64,000 nt of DNA from Chimonanthus salicifolius. Lineage: Eukaryota > Streptophyta > Magnoliopsida > Laurales > Calycanthaceae. This document shows, piece after piece, positions 36,337 through 49,165 of this stretch. Every line of letters begins with the position of its first letter. Position 1 is the first letter of the stretch. Position numbers and translations under genes: made by a program. A model generated the notes under the pieces. It made no database searches. It saw only the letters and a list, made by a program, of their open reading frames with translations, and had not been told where the DNA came from. Where the stretch lies: contig CM023541.1 of assembly GCA_013350335.1 (NCBI GenBank), positions 64,662,413 to 64,726,412 on the forward strand, written 5' to 3'.

Positions 36337-37530
36337 TATAAAAAATAGCTAGTGCTTAGTCAAACGTCATTAGAATGAGTTCAAGTTTTGAATACTTGAA
36401 ATTTTCTTTAGTCAACTTAAGTTTAAGTAGGGAAAAAAGAATTCGAGAGCTAAGACCTGAATTGAGATTTTTATTATAATTTTATAAAGATAATTTATAA
36501 ATTTAGTTTTTCTCCCATGCAATTGTATAAAGACTATTTATTTCTTCCATTTTCACCATTTTATTTTACCAATTTTGAGTCAAGACACTTTTATTTATTC
36601 TATTTTTTGGATTCATAACATTTTTTGTCTTAGTACTAATTCATTTTCTTTTTCAGATAATATAAATATTCTCACTTTAAATTGGAAGTGAGACTAATTC
36701 CACACATACATGAAATCACCAGTAATTTTTTATATTTTTTTACTCTATATTAAAGTGTCAATTTTTTTAGTCTACTTCGCAAGTCTCAATTAAATTTTTC
36801 AATTTAATTTTCAAATTATAGGTGTTCGAGATGTCTCAGATTTAAAAAATCTTCATTTGAAGTGAGGTTAAGATAATTTTGACCCGACTGATGCTTTTTT
36901 TTTTTTACCTCACTTGCTCTCTCCGACTCCGGCTTTTTCGCTATGAAATATGAACCAATTAACAACGGATGACTGGTTAATGTCTCGTAATTGGTGGTCC
37001 ATACTCCATATGGAGACAGATGAGCCCTATATCTCCATCATTCATTTTGAATATTACATATCTTTAAATTTCAATGTTAATAAACATAAATGATGAAGAT
37101 AATGTGAAAATAATTGGAGGTGTCTTCCTTATAAATTAATGAGAGACTCCGACTTTATTATATAGAAAAAGATGATTATAATAATAGAAATAGAATCAAT
37201 AAAAGAAGAAAGACTTAAAATAGAAAATATATCTTTAGAAATGTTGACTGAGTAAATAATCTAATTAAAGTAACTAAATAACAAATTATATCTTTATAGA
37301 TCTAACAGATACAAAGCTTCAACTAATAACCTCTAAGTCTCGTGCATACGATCATTTCTCAAAAACAAATACCAGAATAAAGCATTTTCATCAGAGACAT
37401 ATAGCCAAGGCATTAAAAATTGGCATACTCCGTCAATCATCAACTGATTGCCAAACCCTTTCCTTTATCACAAGAACCAACTCCATCTTTCACCAATTCG
37501 CCGCCACATGATTTACCTCTTTTTACTGGT
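36337..37530. other. Intergenic DNA
   Basis: AT-rich. A fragment near 36655-36730 (GTGAGACTAATTCCACACAT, ATGAAATCACC) matches the SINE at 46130-46310. No gene is seen. Confidence 0.4.
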
Positions 37531-40500
37531 TCACTGTGTTTTGGTCTTTGAAGTCCTCCCAGTTCCTCTCAGTAGTTTGTTTAGAGTCTCTTTAGCACTA
37601 CTGCTTATAGTCCTGGGAGCGTTCTTTTGAATTGGCTCTACCTTAGTTGCTCTTGTTTCAGAAATTGTAACACCCTTATGTAATGTTTTGGAAGAATTCT
37701 TAGTGACTTCATCCACCTTGTTATTTCCTGATATAGATACTGAACTGCTTCTGTTAAATGCATCACTTTGATTGTTACCCAATTCAGATATTGACTTGCA
37801 CTGTTGATGGGTTGAATCAGAGATGGATTTGCTTCGTTGGTGAAACACCGGCGATTTGGGGCGCGTCAAAGGTATCTATACGAAACAAACAAGACTATGA
37901 GATTCATTATATCTATTGATAAAGAAGAAGAAGAAAGAAAGAAAAGAAACTATGGAGCAATGAAAATACAAGTAAATATGTTAAAATAAAGTAAGATTTA
38001 TGCAGACCGGTCTTGAGATTTCAGAGGCTCTAGGGGAAGTTTTGAGATGGGGCCTTTTGCCATTTTATATATACACTTAAAAAAAATCATACATTTAAAA
38101 AAAAAAAAAGAATGAAATATGTAAATAAAATATTATAATCAAATTTATAACAAAATATTATTTAAAATTTATTTTTCTTATATTTTAAGATATAAAATTA
38201 TTAATTAAATTACTATATTTAAGTTTTTTTTTAAATATCTTTTTCAATAGATAATATATCTAATACATGTAGACAGAAAATAAGATTTTATACGGTTTAA
38301 CTCTGGGCACAAGATTTTTTTGAGCGTCTATACATGGAAGATTGATAAACTCTTATTAACTTGAGTCAAATGGTCAAAAGTGTGGTCAAATGACAATGAG
38401 ATCAAAAGATAGAAAATAGAATTGAGTAAGGGGTAAATAGGCAGAATAAGAGAAAGGATAATTTGGGAATGAAGAAAGAAGTATTTAATGTACTAAAAGA
38501 CATTGAATGAAAAGGTGATGGTCAATTTCTTTTCAGAAAAAATTAAGAAAGGATAAGGAAGATGGGGGACAATACAGTGTTTCGGAATTGGACACACGTT
38601 CCGTGTTCCGCATTCCACATCCATGTGCGGAACGGGTTGAACGCTGTGAAAAGTGAACACGTACGTTAGCATACACTTGCAGAATTCAGTTTAGACCTTT
38701 TTGAAACAGGACTTAAGAGAAATTTTTATGGACCTGGGGCCCTGCCTATCTGGGGCCTATAGGCAACCGCCTAATTCGCCTATAGACAGGGACGGGCTTA
38801 GATTTATATTGTTTAGCAGGGTTCTTATGTTTATAAACACGAGCGATATGTTTGCAAAGTACTTTTTTTCTCCCGTGTCTCTTTGAATACAAATTAAATG
38901 TCATAGCATTTGAAGTCCTTTAAAGACATTATATTGATGATATTTCATTCAAAATTACAAAAATACCCTTATACCCTCTAGATTAAAATTGGCCCCAAAC
39001 TCAGGAGCAAGGCCCTTGAGAACCCCTAACCAAGATCCATTGTCTACTGTCTCTTGAATCACTGTAGAATGCAAGAGACATCTTTACTATTTTTATAACT
39101 AAAAATGACAAACAAATTTATTTATGTAGCTCAATGGAGGGACTATAGTAGTTCTTTAAAATGCATATATTCTTTTAGATAACATAGATATCTTCACTCC
39201 ACATCGAAAATAAGACTGATCTTGTGGATACATGAAATTACTTGCGAATCTTATTTATCAAGCAATCCTAAGAGGAGTTAAATCCAAAACTTTTTTTTTA
39301 ATCCCTAATAACTTAGATTAAGAGAGCTACCTATGAAGATTTTATTATAATTATTTATGTAATCTAATGAAGGGACTATAATACCTATTTAGAATGCATG
39401 TATTATAATACACTAGATGATCCTATTTCGAAGTTAAAAGAGAAATTAAGATAGACTACTAACTCATACCTTTCTTAATTCTTGCTTTGGAGGAGCTTTT
39501 TTCCTGTAGAAGCTTGGCAACGGCAAAGCCTTAAAAGTGGTACTCTTTCCTACATTCTTTACCTCCAAATCCTTTTCTTCCTCCTGGATATAAATAATTA
39601 AATATTGCAAAATCTCGAGATTACCAATAAGTCCTGATATTTTGACTGAAATTACCAAAGTCCAGTGTACCGAAGATAGACTTTGACTTTTAATAATATA
39701 ACCAGGCTTGAGCTTAGACCAAGTCGACTTAAATCGTTTGACTCAATTCAATTCGATTAATAATAGAAGAGAGTAGAGACAAATACCTTGGCTGTGCCCT
39801 TTGATTTCTTGGACTCAACCACGTTTTGAATTTTCTCCTTCTGCAATTATTGTAGATTGTAATCCACATAGTTTAAGTTATTTGTACATGATTATATAGA
39901 GATTAAACTTTAAAAATGTAAATTATGAAGATGAGAAAAAAAAACTACCTCAATTCTTCTTTCCGTCCGATTACCATGTTGGGAGGTTGATTTAGTACCA
40001 GTCCCAGTTCTTAGTTCAGAACTTCTCTCTAGTTCGACTCTCTGTGAAGTTTGAGTGTGGACCCTGTGACTGATTTTTGAGCACCAAAATGACTTTGTCA
40101 ACTTCAAAATTTTGAAAATTATATATATGTCTGAATATAAGTTTTTTTTGGAGATAATGGATCAGCTAATTTCATAAATCAAAGTTATGCAGCAGCGGAA
40201 TTTTCATGGAAACTCACTTCATGTTCAAGCTGGCGGATTTAGACAGGCTGAGGGTTCTATTCTCGGATTCTCCACGTCTCTCTCTTGACATTCTTTTCTC
40301 AGTGGCCAAAGAGAGAGGCTGGGGAACCGTGTGCCTTGCTTTCTGATTCTGCTTCGGACCAGCCTTTGGTTTTTGAGAAGAAATCACCCGTTTCTGTCTT
40401 GGTTTCTCCCACCTTTTCACCCTCTGAAACTTGGTCCTGTTTCTTAGCCAACGTTTTATGATTCTCCATATTTCCATCTCTGTCCCCTGATTCTACTTCC

Positions 40501-40792
40501 TTTGTGTTCTCCAGCTGATGACTCTGTTTATGTACTGAAACTGGTGCATTTTCTTGATTGGTTTCTTTGCACGTGTATCGTTCTTCTTCGAGGCTTCTCT
40601 CTGGTTCATGGCTTTCTTGGATTTCTACTTTCTCTTCCATTTCTTTTGTAATAAATGGCACAACAAAATATAGAAGGAGATTACTACTAGATAATAAAGT
40701 GGACATGATAAAATTGTAGTCATTGTATCTTAGATAAACTAAAATAGGCAGACTGCAAGCAAAGAATATTAAAACATACCTTTGTACCCCAT
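37531..40792 (-). CDS. WVD2-like / TPX2-domain microtubule-associated protein, 335 aa, 7 exons (one unusual)
   Basis: The exons are 40792-40780, 40642-40413, 40348-40218, 40069-39949, 39840-39787, 39583-39470 and 37875-37531, 1008 nt with the stop. The protein starts MGYKEMEEKVEIQ and has an acidic, glutamine-rich N-terminal region. It then carries the signature HTVPQPLSLATEKR. A diverged TPX2 segment follows: NRTERRIEKEKI, then STTFKALPLPSFYRKKAPPK and IPLTRPKSPVF. A serine-rich basic tail ends the protein. The blocks VPQPFxLATEKR and FKAxPxPSFY are diagnostic of plant WAVE-DAMPENED2-like proteins, which bind cortical microtubules. The join between exons 2 and 3 is uncertain: the frame changes there, and I bridge it by a 64-nt GT-AG intron. 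A one-base indel would explain it equally well and would make this a pseudogene or an assembly error. The 13-nt first coding exon was chosen because it alone gives the correct phase. Confidence 0.75.
38690..38800. repeat. Hairpin-rich repeat in the last intron of the WVD2-like gene
   Basis: GGGGCCTATAGGCAACCGCC followed by CGCCTATAGACAGGGACGGG forms short inverted repeats of GCCTATAGGC and CCCTG. A GC-rich patch like this in an AT-rich 1.6-kb intron suggests the subterminal part of a DNA transposon. No ends or target duplication were identified. Confidence 0.35.
39175..39340 (-). repeat. SINE copy in the last intron of the WVD2-like gene
   Basis: It is alignable with the SINE at 46130-46310. 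TAACATAGATATCTTCACTC, AAGACTGATCTTGTGGATAC and AGGAGTTAAATCC correspond to AACATGGGTATCCTCACCCC, GAGACTAATCCCACAGATAC and AGGGTTGAACCC. It is strongly diverged. Confidence 0.5.
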
Positions 40793-41404
40793 TCGCCTTA
40801 CTTATTTTTAAAATTTTATATGGGTATTGCTTTGTATAATCCATCTTCGAAGATTTGTGAATTCGTAAGGCAACAGGACTCATCATGTATACAGTGTCAA
40901 CTGCATAAATCTTTTTTATATGTTTATTCTATTTTTTTTATTTCACTGTAATTTATACGTTTCCAACATATTCCACTTTTTATCACTTTCCAATCTTCAT
41001 TGAACAGTGATGAGATATCGCCTAAACTTTGGAGATGGACATTAAATGGGCCACTTACTGGACAAGTGGACCCATTAGATGAGACATAGGGAAGGGTATC
41101 TTCATTTAAGAAGTAATCCCTAATTCAGACTCTGAATAGGCCAATACTGAGTCTCATATGTATGAACTCTCTCTCCCATTCCCCTTTCTCTATGACTTTA
41201 ATTACTTTTGTTTCTTTGCTTTGTGCTTTGAATGATATCTATTTAAAAAAAAAAAAAGAGAGACATGTTGGAATTTACCAATCCAAGAATCAAAGTTAAG
41301 CTACTTATCTAAATATGGATCACAAAATTCATAATTTCCATTCTTAACGTTTCATATATTCTTAGTGCCTTGAAAGGAAAAAAACACACATCAATTTGTA
41401 CAAC
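40793..41404. promoter_or_regulatory. Upstream region of the WVD2-like gene
   Basis: This stretch should contain the leader and promoter of the minus-strand gene starting at 40792. Pyrimidine-rich text (CTCTCTCTCCCATTCCCC) lies at 41168-41185. No specific element is identified. An ATG frame (up to 40886) that runs into exon 1 has the wrong phase for the next exon. Confidence 0.3.
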
Positions 41405-41590
41405 CTCCGACCCTTGAAGGGTTGGAGTGATGATAAAAATATGTCTTAGGAAGTGAGAGTCCTGAGTTGGATTTCACTCTATCCCAAAGGGTCACTTCTT
41501 AAAGAATTAGTTAGTGTGTGAGAGTAACGAGGCTTACACATGTCTTAAATATTAGTCTTAAGAAAACCAAGACATCTTGATCATCAAGAA
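41405..41590 (+). repeat. SINE-like repeat, GGTCACTTC family
   Basis: GAAGGGTTGGAGTGATGATA, CTGAGTTGGATTTCACTC and AAAGGGTCACTTCTTAAAG repeat the block order of 12714-12850. The end is A-rich. Confidence 0.5.
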
Positions 41591-44371
41591 AAAACTCATA
41601 CAACTTGTAAAGCAAAATTTTGAACCCAAATGAAACAGCCTTTTTCAGAAAAACATTCTGTCTAGTGCTCTAATTTTCATTTAAAAAAAAAAACAGAGAG
41701 AGAAATGAGATGAAAAGTGACTAAATCAATGATAACGAAAAATAAATAAATAAACTGCTATCGGGTGCAATCAATCCGGCCTCAAAAGGAATAAAAGGTC
41801 AGTGGTTTCTCTCCACTAACAAAAGAAGATGAAAAATTGGAAAAGACAAACGGAGAAATTTGAGATACCTGCAAATAAGAGAGAGGGAGAAGTGGAGCCA
41901 GTGAGGATTGTGAGAGGTAAGAGGGGTCAAGTAGAGACGGACGTGAGCTTGCTCAAAGCTAAAATGAAGAGATTTTTTGTGGGGATCCGTCAAATGCCGG
42001 CAAATGGTTTACTTGAATGCTATTGCCTGACTTGGTCCATGGTTTGAACCATTTGTAGATTCCTTCTAGACTCTTTGAGTAGTTATGCAAATGGCTTTGT
42101 TTGTCTTCCCTCTAATTAGGAAAACTTGGAGCTTGCCATTTTTCTATTGTAGATGGAAAAGGACATACCATGAGTTGCAAACGTTCAATCAACATCGTCC
42201 ATTTCATGGGCCTCTCTCGACTGTTGGATGGATCTTGGCCAAGTTGCACCCGCATGAGTTGGACTAAGAAATTATCTGTTGTGATTTGTGAATCACTGAC
42301 TTGGTTTGTCGTGAACTGGGGATGGAAAATAATTTCTTCTGTCTATAATAAACTGGTAAATAACAGATTATTTCTTTGATAATCAAAGGACAAGATTATT
42401 TCTAAACAGAAATGATCATGTCCTACCCTTATTTTGATAACGGATTCTTCATGTTTTACATTTATTCAATCAATTTGCATATGAAATTACAATTTCATAT
42501 TCATTTTGATTTCAATTGAACGTCAATTTCATTAGAGTGTTGTTGCATGGTGTCAATAAACTTAGTAAGATCTTGAGTCTAATCCCATAAATTTGACTGG
42601 GTAATCCAACAGTTCTTCAAAAAAAATTCTAACTTGAACCGTTGTGATATTGGCGATTACAAATTCTAAGTTTTGAATTTCTTCATCAGAGTTTAAAATT
42701 CAGATCTAAATTTTAATTTAAGTTGGAGGTGTAAAGAATGTGCAAAATTTCAACACCTTTATCAGTTGATGATCGATTTTTCGTAATTACAACCTTAGGT
42801 CTTCATCAACCTTCTAACTTACACTTATTAGTTAATAGAAAGGAATGAGGGTTGGCTCTCTAAAGACATGTATGATTGAGTGGGATGTAAAAATTCATAA
42901 ATGATAATAATTAAGAGAAACTTCTCCATCCAATCATCACAACTTTTGAAATAGGCTATAAAAAATCAATATCTTATATTAATCAATTTTTTAAAATTCG
43001 AAATCATAAAACTAAATAATCATATGAAGTTTTAATTTTTATCTATCCATTATACTTTTTCATTTTTTATATCCGGTTAAAAATAATATAGGATGCATTT
43101 AAAATTTTAGCGAAAGCACTTCCCTTTACCCCTTCAATAGAAGGACAGGAAAGAAATTATTGGTTTTGTTGCTCCCTTTCATTCAACAAAAGCCCTCAAA
43201 TGGTGCAAATTTAGGTCCTTTAATCTTATGAGCATCTAGTCAGTCATATCTCTTCCATTGGAATGTTGGGGTCGTTGTGGCCCATATGAACACAGTCCCA
43301 AATGAAATTACAAGTGCTAGATTGGTTGAATGTAAAAATGTCAGCTATTATTTAGCAAACTATACAAAATATAAGATTGATGATTACTTGTAGAATGAGG
43401 TATTTTTTTTATTCGATAATTTAATTGAAGCTATAAAATGGATGAGCAGTAGATTTGATAAATGGGAATTTTCCATTTCAACCACCTGTGCTGTGCTCCC
43501 TTTATGGTGAAATTTTAGATTATTCCATTTTGATATTAATTTGGTTTGGCGCTCCCTCTCTGTCCTCTGTTTATAGTGGAATTAACATTTTCCACAACCA
43601 TATCATATGTTTTATTTTAAAATACATAAACATTTCATATAGCATTTGTTCCATGGGACCTAAAAAATAACTGAGAGGTACATGAAACTTGGCAAGGTAT
43701 GAAACGGTAAAAAAAATGAAGGAAAGAATTAAATGAAGATGTGGACGGTGAATGTTGGAAATGGACATTGTGCAGTGAAATCAGGTTGGTAATACGGTCC
43801 GAAGAAATGGAACTGATTTAGGATTCCGGGCCTCCTAATGCTTATTCCACCTAATTCTGCATACAAATACTAAGTTCAGATAATCAACTCCTAAAACTCA
43901 GCATTCAAATTCCTAAAATAACTCAAAACAGTCCCACTCAGAATACACCGACTATCCTGAGTGATGCTGCGCCGAGAGTTCTGTACCAGAATTAGTGTTT
44001 TCGGATGCAATTGGAAGCAAACAGAGTCGATGTAAGAATATGAAACTTAAATTAGAATATATTTAAGATTGAAAAATGTTTTGCACCATTTCCTGTTGCA
44101 TTCTACTTTTACAAGGTATCTGCGCAGAGGTATAGATTACAGGCAAACATCCAACACTACACCAGAAACAATAAAAAGAAGCCCAGTAACTTAGCTCTCA
44201 GAGAATCTGCAGATCCAGGTTGCGACCTTGGCTCGAGCATGAGGTGCATTCTTTGGGGCATAAGAGAATTGGGTGCATTTATTTTAAGCTGATTGATCTG
44301 TACAGAGACATGGAAAACACCCAATTGGTCACCATGAATAAGATGGAAACAATTTCGGAGCACTCCATTCC
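41591..44371. other. Intergenic DNA
   Basis: Several short plus-strand frames (41829-42379) lack splice or domain support and are not called. The stretch from 43920 to 44371 is probably the 3' UTR and flank of the minus-strand DedA-type gene ending at 44372. No repeat with clear ends is seen. Confidence 0.4.
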
Positions 44372-47300
44372 CTATGATTTTCCCTTGCTCATCAGTGTAG
44401 GGGTAATCGTGACAACCCCAATGAGGAACAATGTCCCAATTGACTGGAAATCATAAAGGTCACCGACTGACTTCAGCTCTCCTAAAGCAAGTCCAGCCTG
44501 CACAAACAGCAGAAAATTATTTCCCAGTGTGAAAAGCTCTCTTCAATTATACGTGTTCAAGGCAAATCAAAAACCATGAAGATCTTAGAGGCATGTATAC
44601 CCTGACTGTGACATAAGCTGCAGGAATGAGTCCAATTAAGGTTCCAAGAAAGAAAATATGGTATGGCACGTCTACAATTGGTGAAGCTACATTAATGAAT
44701 GTGTTTGGCAGGGTGGGGGTAACTCTTAGAAAGAGCATGTAGTTCAGTAGTTTCTCTCTTCTTTTAGCCACCTGTAGGAGAAAAAAGAGAACCACCAAGG
44801 GCACCGTAAGTATATAGAAATAAGATTGATTTGATTCAACCTATTTTAACAAATTACGCTACAATGGTATGATCACAATCAAAAGCAACCATAGCAACAT
44901 TGGCAATATCTGTACTAACTCAATATTTCCTTAGTACCAATATCAAATCATGGGTCAGAAAATGCTACAAGAATGATATAATCGGTGTTTCAGGCAATTA
45001 TTACCTTCACAAGTATTTCTGGTAGCCAGTGATTGCTGTTACAAAGTGGAATGACCTAGGCCATTATGCGTACTAAAGCATGTTAATAAGTTAAGCTGGT
45101 ATATCTTGGCAAAGGTGAGCTGATAATTTTTTTATTTTCCGACTAAGTTCTCTCACTCAGTAGGAATTCAAGAAATTAGTGTTTAGTTTTTTTTAACACC
45201 AATTTTCCAGGAATCATGCTAAAGCAAAGACTTCCAATAGGATGTGACAAAGTGCTATTTTTCATTTAAATTGAAAAGGTGATCACAACTTCTACTTTCT
45301 TATAAAAAGGATTAAAATCATAGTATTGTTAAGAGTTCAAATCAGAAAGAAGAAACTTATATAACTTATTAAATATTTTTGGTACAAACTTCTAATATCA
45401 TGCAAAAAAAAAAACCTTCTACTATCATGCATTATCGATTTACAGTACAATTGAATATGTTGAAACAAGTATATTCCAGTGTTCAAAGTCATAGCATCTG
45501 ATGCATGAAGTTCATATGAAGGACTTTTTTCTCGGATAATTCATCCTATAATTTCCCAGTTATTATAGGCGTTTCCTAACATTTTTATAGCTATTAAATT
45601 GCCACATGAATGTAAAACAGTTGCTAAAGAACCATCCAATGGCACTAAACGTGGTTGGTATTCACCTGGTCTTGGAAGAAACTTAGTTTGTCAGGCCACA
45701 AAGAAAAAACAAGGGGCCTGCCTATCAATTTTGACAGGAAATAGCATGAAGATGCACCTGCAGTGGCAGCAAAAACCACCAAAACCATACCCTTAAGTAC
45801 TCCAAAAAGAGCTCCAGCAAGCAGAGACAAGAAAACGGTTCCTGGTATCATGAATGTCTGCATAAATATGTAGACTACACAGTACCCAAACAAAACCTGT
45901 GCAGTGTAGTCGCTTGTGTAGATCTCAAGGTGATTCCTACAAAGAAATTAGCATATCAATAAAATAAAAAATTTGAAAGATGAGTATATCAATAAATTTT
46001 CACTAATATGACCTAAGGATTTGGATGTATGGATATGATCAATAGCTAATTTAATGCCCAAGCATGTCCAGCAATATGCACACATAAACATTATATAATG
46101 AAAAGGAAACATGTATTAGAATATTATGTTGTTGTTTTTTTGGAAGTAACATGGGTATCCTCACCCCTCATTGGATGAGACTAATCCCACAGATACACAA
46201 AATCACCTACAAGTCTCGTCTATCAGGTAACTCCAGGGAGGGTTGAACCCAAATGTATTACACTTAGGTTGGCCAGCAAAAAGGCTGAACTACTGAAAAC
46301 ACATACTTCTGCTAAGAATTTGTCCTTCCATTTGCACAGATAGATCACTGATCAAAGTACAAAATCTAAAATCAGCAAAAGAAAGGGAAAATCTTTAGTT
46401 GGAAGATTTAAAATCTTAAACTAGCTCAAAATTTGAGAAAAAAAAATTAAAATTAAAAAAAAAAACTCTGTAACAAAGGATTACGACGACATTATTTCAT
46501 TGATACAAGAAGAACCTGGTCCTCACAGGACATTAAATGGTGTAGTTGCAAAAATGTGAAACCTTGACTTCGTAATTTTCTTCACAGGTGGATGATCTTC
46601 AAGAGGAAACAAGTGTCGCAACATGTTTTAAGGATATGCTGTATGTGCATCCTTGTGTTTGTTGGCCCAGGGGTGATTGTAATTGCAGCTATATCCTTTT
46701 TTTAACTGAAATTTATACTAATTCAAGATTTGGCATTCTAAACAATTCGGTAGATGTTGCTTACTGTTCAAATTAATATATTGGGCAGAAAAGAAACTAA
46801 TCACACTCAACCAACATAAGAGATGGCATCAAAAATCTTATTCAGTGGCTATGTTAATATCTGAAGCATGACTGAGGACCAATGGCAATGTAATGGAAGA
46901 CCATCTCAAAACCATTCTGTTTGCACTTTGCACAATCATTTGGTTGGAAAAGAAGAAGAGCACTTGAGATAAGGTCAATATAACAGTCAGCCAGTCTAAT
47001 GATCATAACTTTTTCAACGGTTGGACATGCATCTCGGATAAAGAAAGGACAACACCCAGAATCTAAGCAGGTAAAGTGTATCCAAGTCACTTTCAAGAGT
47101 TCCACGCTTGTCTGTAGCAGTTAACAAAACCACGATGTGAATAATACAGGCTCTATGTATGTACTTCTGTCAAACCAAATAGTGCAAATGGCAATCCATT
47201 AACCATATCAATCAAATGGATTAAGCAAGTGTTGGAATATGTTTTAATTGAATCTTAATCAATCTGAAAAAAAAAAACCTGTGATGGGCAAAACAACTAT

Positions 47301-48901
47301 GCCTCTAACAGGCTAGTTCAGACAGGCAACAATACCCTACAAATCTCAAATTGAATCAACTTTATCTCCCCACATACATACACTCCTAACCACTTCCAAT
47401 TAAAAAACGAAAAAGAAAAAACCTTAAGCACATGGCTTGCATTAGACAATTTCCATTCACAAGAGTGCATTGTAACTGCACAGGCACGAAAGGGGCATGA
47501 ATCACACAATGAGGGCAAACTAACAAACTAAAATTGCACATCCTTTTGACAATGTCACCTGATCAACCTTAATCCACATTTCACGTGTGTTGTGGGGTCC
47601 TAATATTTGCAAAAAAAAAATAACTCCCACTGTCCAACAAAAAAACCCTATATAGCCCAAACCCCTACCCATGTAAAAAGTTAGCTGATACCATCTTCAA
47701 CTCTATATGCTCTCGTTGGATGCATTGAAAGCAAAGCAGTTCCTTGAAAAATAACCACTTTTCTAACAAAAAATGATTAAACCCACATCCCTTTTAATAA
47801 AAAGTAACTGTTTTGCAGGAAAATACTTTCTTTTCCATCCCTTTTTCTGCCACTTTCAGGCATTTCAAAATGAGAAGCACATGAGGCATAACCAACAACA
47901 ACACCCATACATCAAAACTTTGAAATTCCATCGAAATAAGGGATTGTTGACTAATGCAGCCAATAACTTGATAAATCATCCAATTAGATACCAATTCACA
48001 GATGTCATTCCCCTAAATGAGAATTAAACAAACCAAGATTTCCACATTTTCCGATTAAAGATCTACAACAAGGATCCCGTGACCCAAGTTGAATGCATAG
48101 AAAAGAATTTGCTTTCCTGGAGTCTAACCATTTTGGCCAAAAGAGGACAAAATTATATATTAAAAATGGCTCCATTTCAAGAAAGTAGTTTCCTTTACAC
48201 GCATCCAAACAGAGCCACAGGAAACTTGAGAAGGCGAAGGGGGAGAAACAAAATGTGGTGAAATAGAGAATAAAAAATGCTTTCCCTGGAAATCCATTTT
48301 CTTGCCAAAATAAGGCTAATATTTATTATTCATTTTCACCATAAAAAAATGGTCCATTTCCAAGAAAGCAGTTTTCTTTCCACACATCTAAAAAAATAGA
48401 GATTGAGAGAGGAAATTTGAGAAGGAAAAGCGAAAAAAAAAAAACCTGGAAACAGACCATTTTCAGCCAAAATATGGCTCAGATTATCTTTGCTTTCTTG
48501 TTTTTCAGCTAAAATTGTTCCTTTCCAAGAAAGTATTTTCCCTTCCACGCATCCAAACAGAGAGTGAGAGAGAGAGAGAGAGAGAGAGATTGAAAAGGAA
48601 AAACAAAAAGATAAAGAAATGAAAGGAAATGGAGAATGTATTACCGGAGAATCTGAAGATCTTCAAGGCTGCGAGGAAGCTTGAGGAAGCTGTAATCGGA
48701 CTCTGGCATCGTCAAATAAACAGAGATAAGTCCCAAAGCGAAGGCAAAGACGACGGTAGAAGCCACCAACATCTCCCAAGCTGTCAACGGGAACTTAGAT
48801 CCGCCGCTTCTGCTGTCACTGCCAGAAGCAGCTTCCGCTTCCTTCTCCATCCTCTCCCTCTTTCCAGCAAATGAGAAGATAAGCGTTTTCAATAGCTGCA
48901 T
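44372..48901 (-). CDS. SNARE-associated Golgi / DedA-TVP38 family membrane protein, 274 aa, 4 exons
   Basis: The exons are 48901-48645, 45936-45666, 44771-44601 and 44497-44372. Borders are GT-AG, phases agree, and the total is 825 nt with the stop. After a charged N-terminus comes the hydrophobic segment WEMLVASTVVFAFALGLISV (about residues 42-61). The VTT/DedA core follows: VLFGYCVVYIFMQTFMIPGT, then LAGALFGVLKGMVLV, AGASSCYFLSKLIGRP, then LLNYMLFLRVTPTLPNTFIN and IVDVPYHIFFLGTLIGLIPA. A final hydrophobic stretch is IGTLFLIGVVTITPTL. The PGT-(x)-AGALFG half-hairpin and the FLRxTPxxPN re-entrant loop are the family hallmarks. Relatives (TMEM41/VMP1/Tvp38) act in endomembranes and several are lipid scramblases. 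From memory the closest plant relative is At1g71940. The large first intron carries a tandem repeat just after exon 1. Confidence 0.93.
46130..46310 (-). repeat. tRNA-derived SINE in intron 1 of the DedA-type gene
   Basis: On the minus strand the head reads TAGTTCAGCCTTTTTGCTGG (A-box-like) followed by GGGTTCAACCCTCC (B box). The body includes TGTGGGATTAGTCTCATCCA. Related copies lie at 39175-39340 and, truncated, near 36655. Confidence 0.6.
48098..48600. repeat. Three diverged tandem repeats in intron 1 of the DedA-type gene
   Basis: A unit of about 170 bases is repeated at roughly 48098-48265, 48270-48430 and 48440-48600. Each unit has CCATTTTsGCCAAAAT-like text, then CATTTCCAAGAAAGYAGTTT, CCTTYCACGCATCCAAACAG and GAAATTTGAGAAGG-like text. 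The last unit ends in a (GA)n microsatellite at 48562-48589. The array begins about 45 bases downstream of exon 1. Confidence 0.7.
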
Positions 48902-49165
48902 TCTGATAAGAAGGAAAGAGAAGAGATAAAAAGAAGAAGGAAGAGAAAGAAGATCTAATTCCCCAAACGGAACCCTAACCCAAATCGAGCTAGTGTTTTC
49001 TTCTCTTCTTCTTCTTCTTGAATTTCTGGAAATCTTATCCTGATTGTTTTTGGAAGCGTACGAGAGAATAGACAGAGAAGGAATAAAGATACGGGATAAA
49101 TTTACAATCCCAATCTTCTCCTCTTCTCTTCTCTTCTCTCTTGAGCTGACGAAAGGAAGAAAGGA
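48902..49165 (-). promoter_or_regulatory. Leader/promoter of the DedA-type gene
   Basis: The region upstream of the ATG at 48901 is rich in pure purine or pyrimidine tracts, including TCTTCTTCTTCTTC near 49005 and (CTTCT)n at 49117-49141. These are typical of TATA-less or leader regions of housekeeping genes. No TATA box is recognised. Confidence 0.35.

Noticed and set aside
40299..40886. Continuous 195-codon minus-strand frame starting MMSPVALRIHK
   Set aside because: It runs through an intron (donor at 40779, acceptor before 40642) and ends in the wrong frame before the conserved VPQPLSLATEKR. The ATG at 40792 gives the correct phase.
41829..42379. Overlapping plus-strand frames between the WVD2-like and DedA-type genes
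   Set aside because: Short, mutually overlapping, and without recognisable motifs.
48098..48600. Regularly spaced repeats considered as a CRISPR-like array
   Set aside because: Units are long, diverged and contiguous, in a plant intron; there are no identical short repeats with unique spacers.
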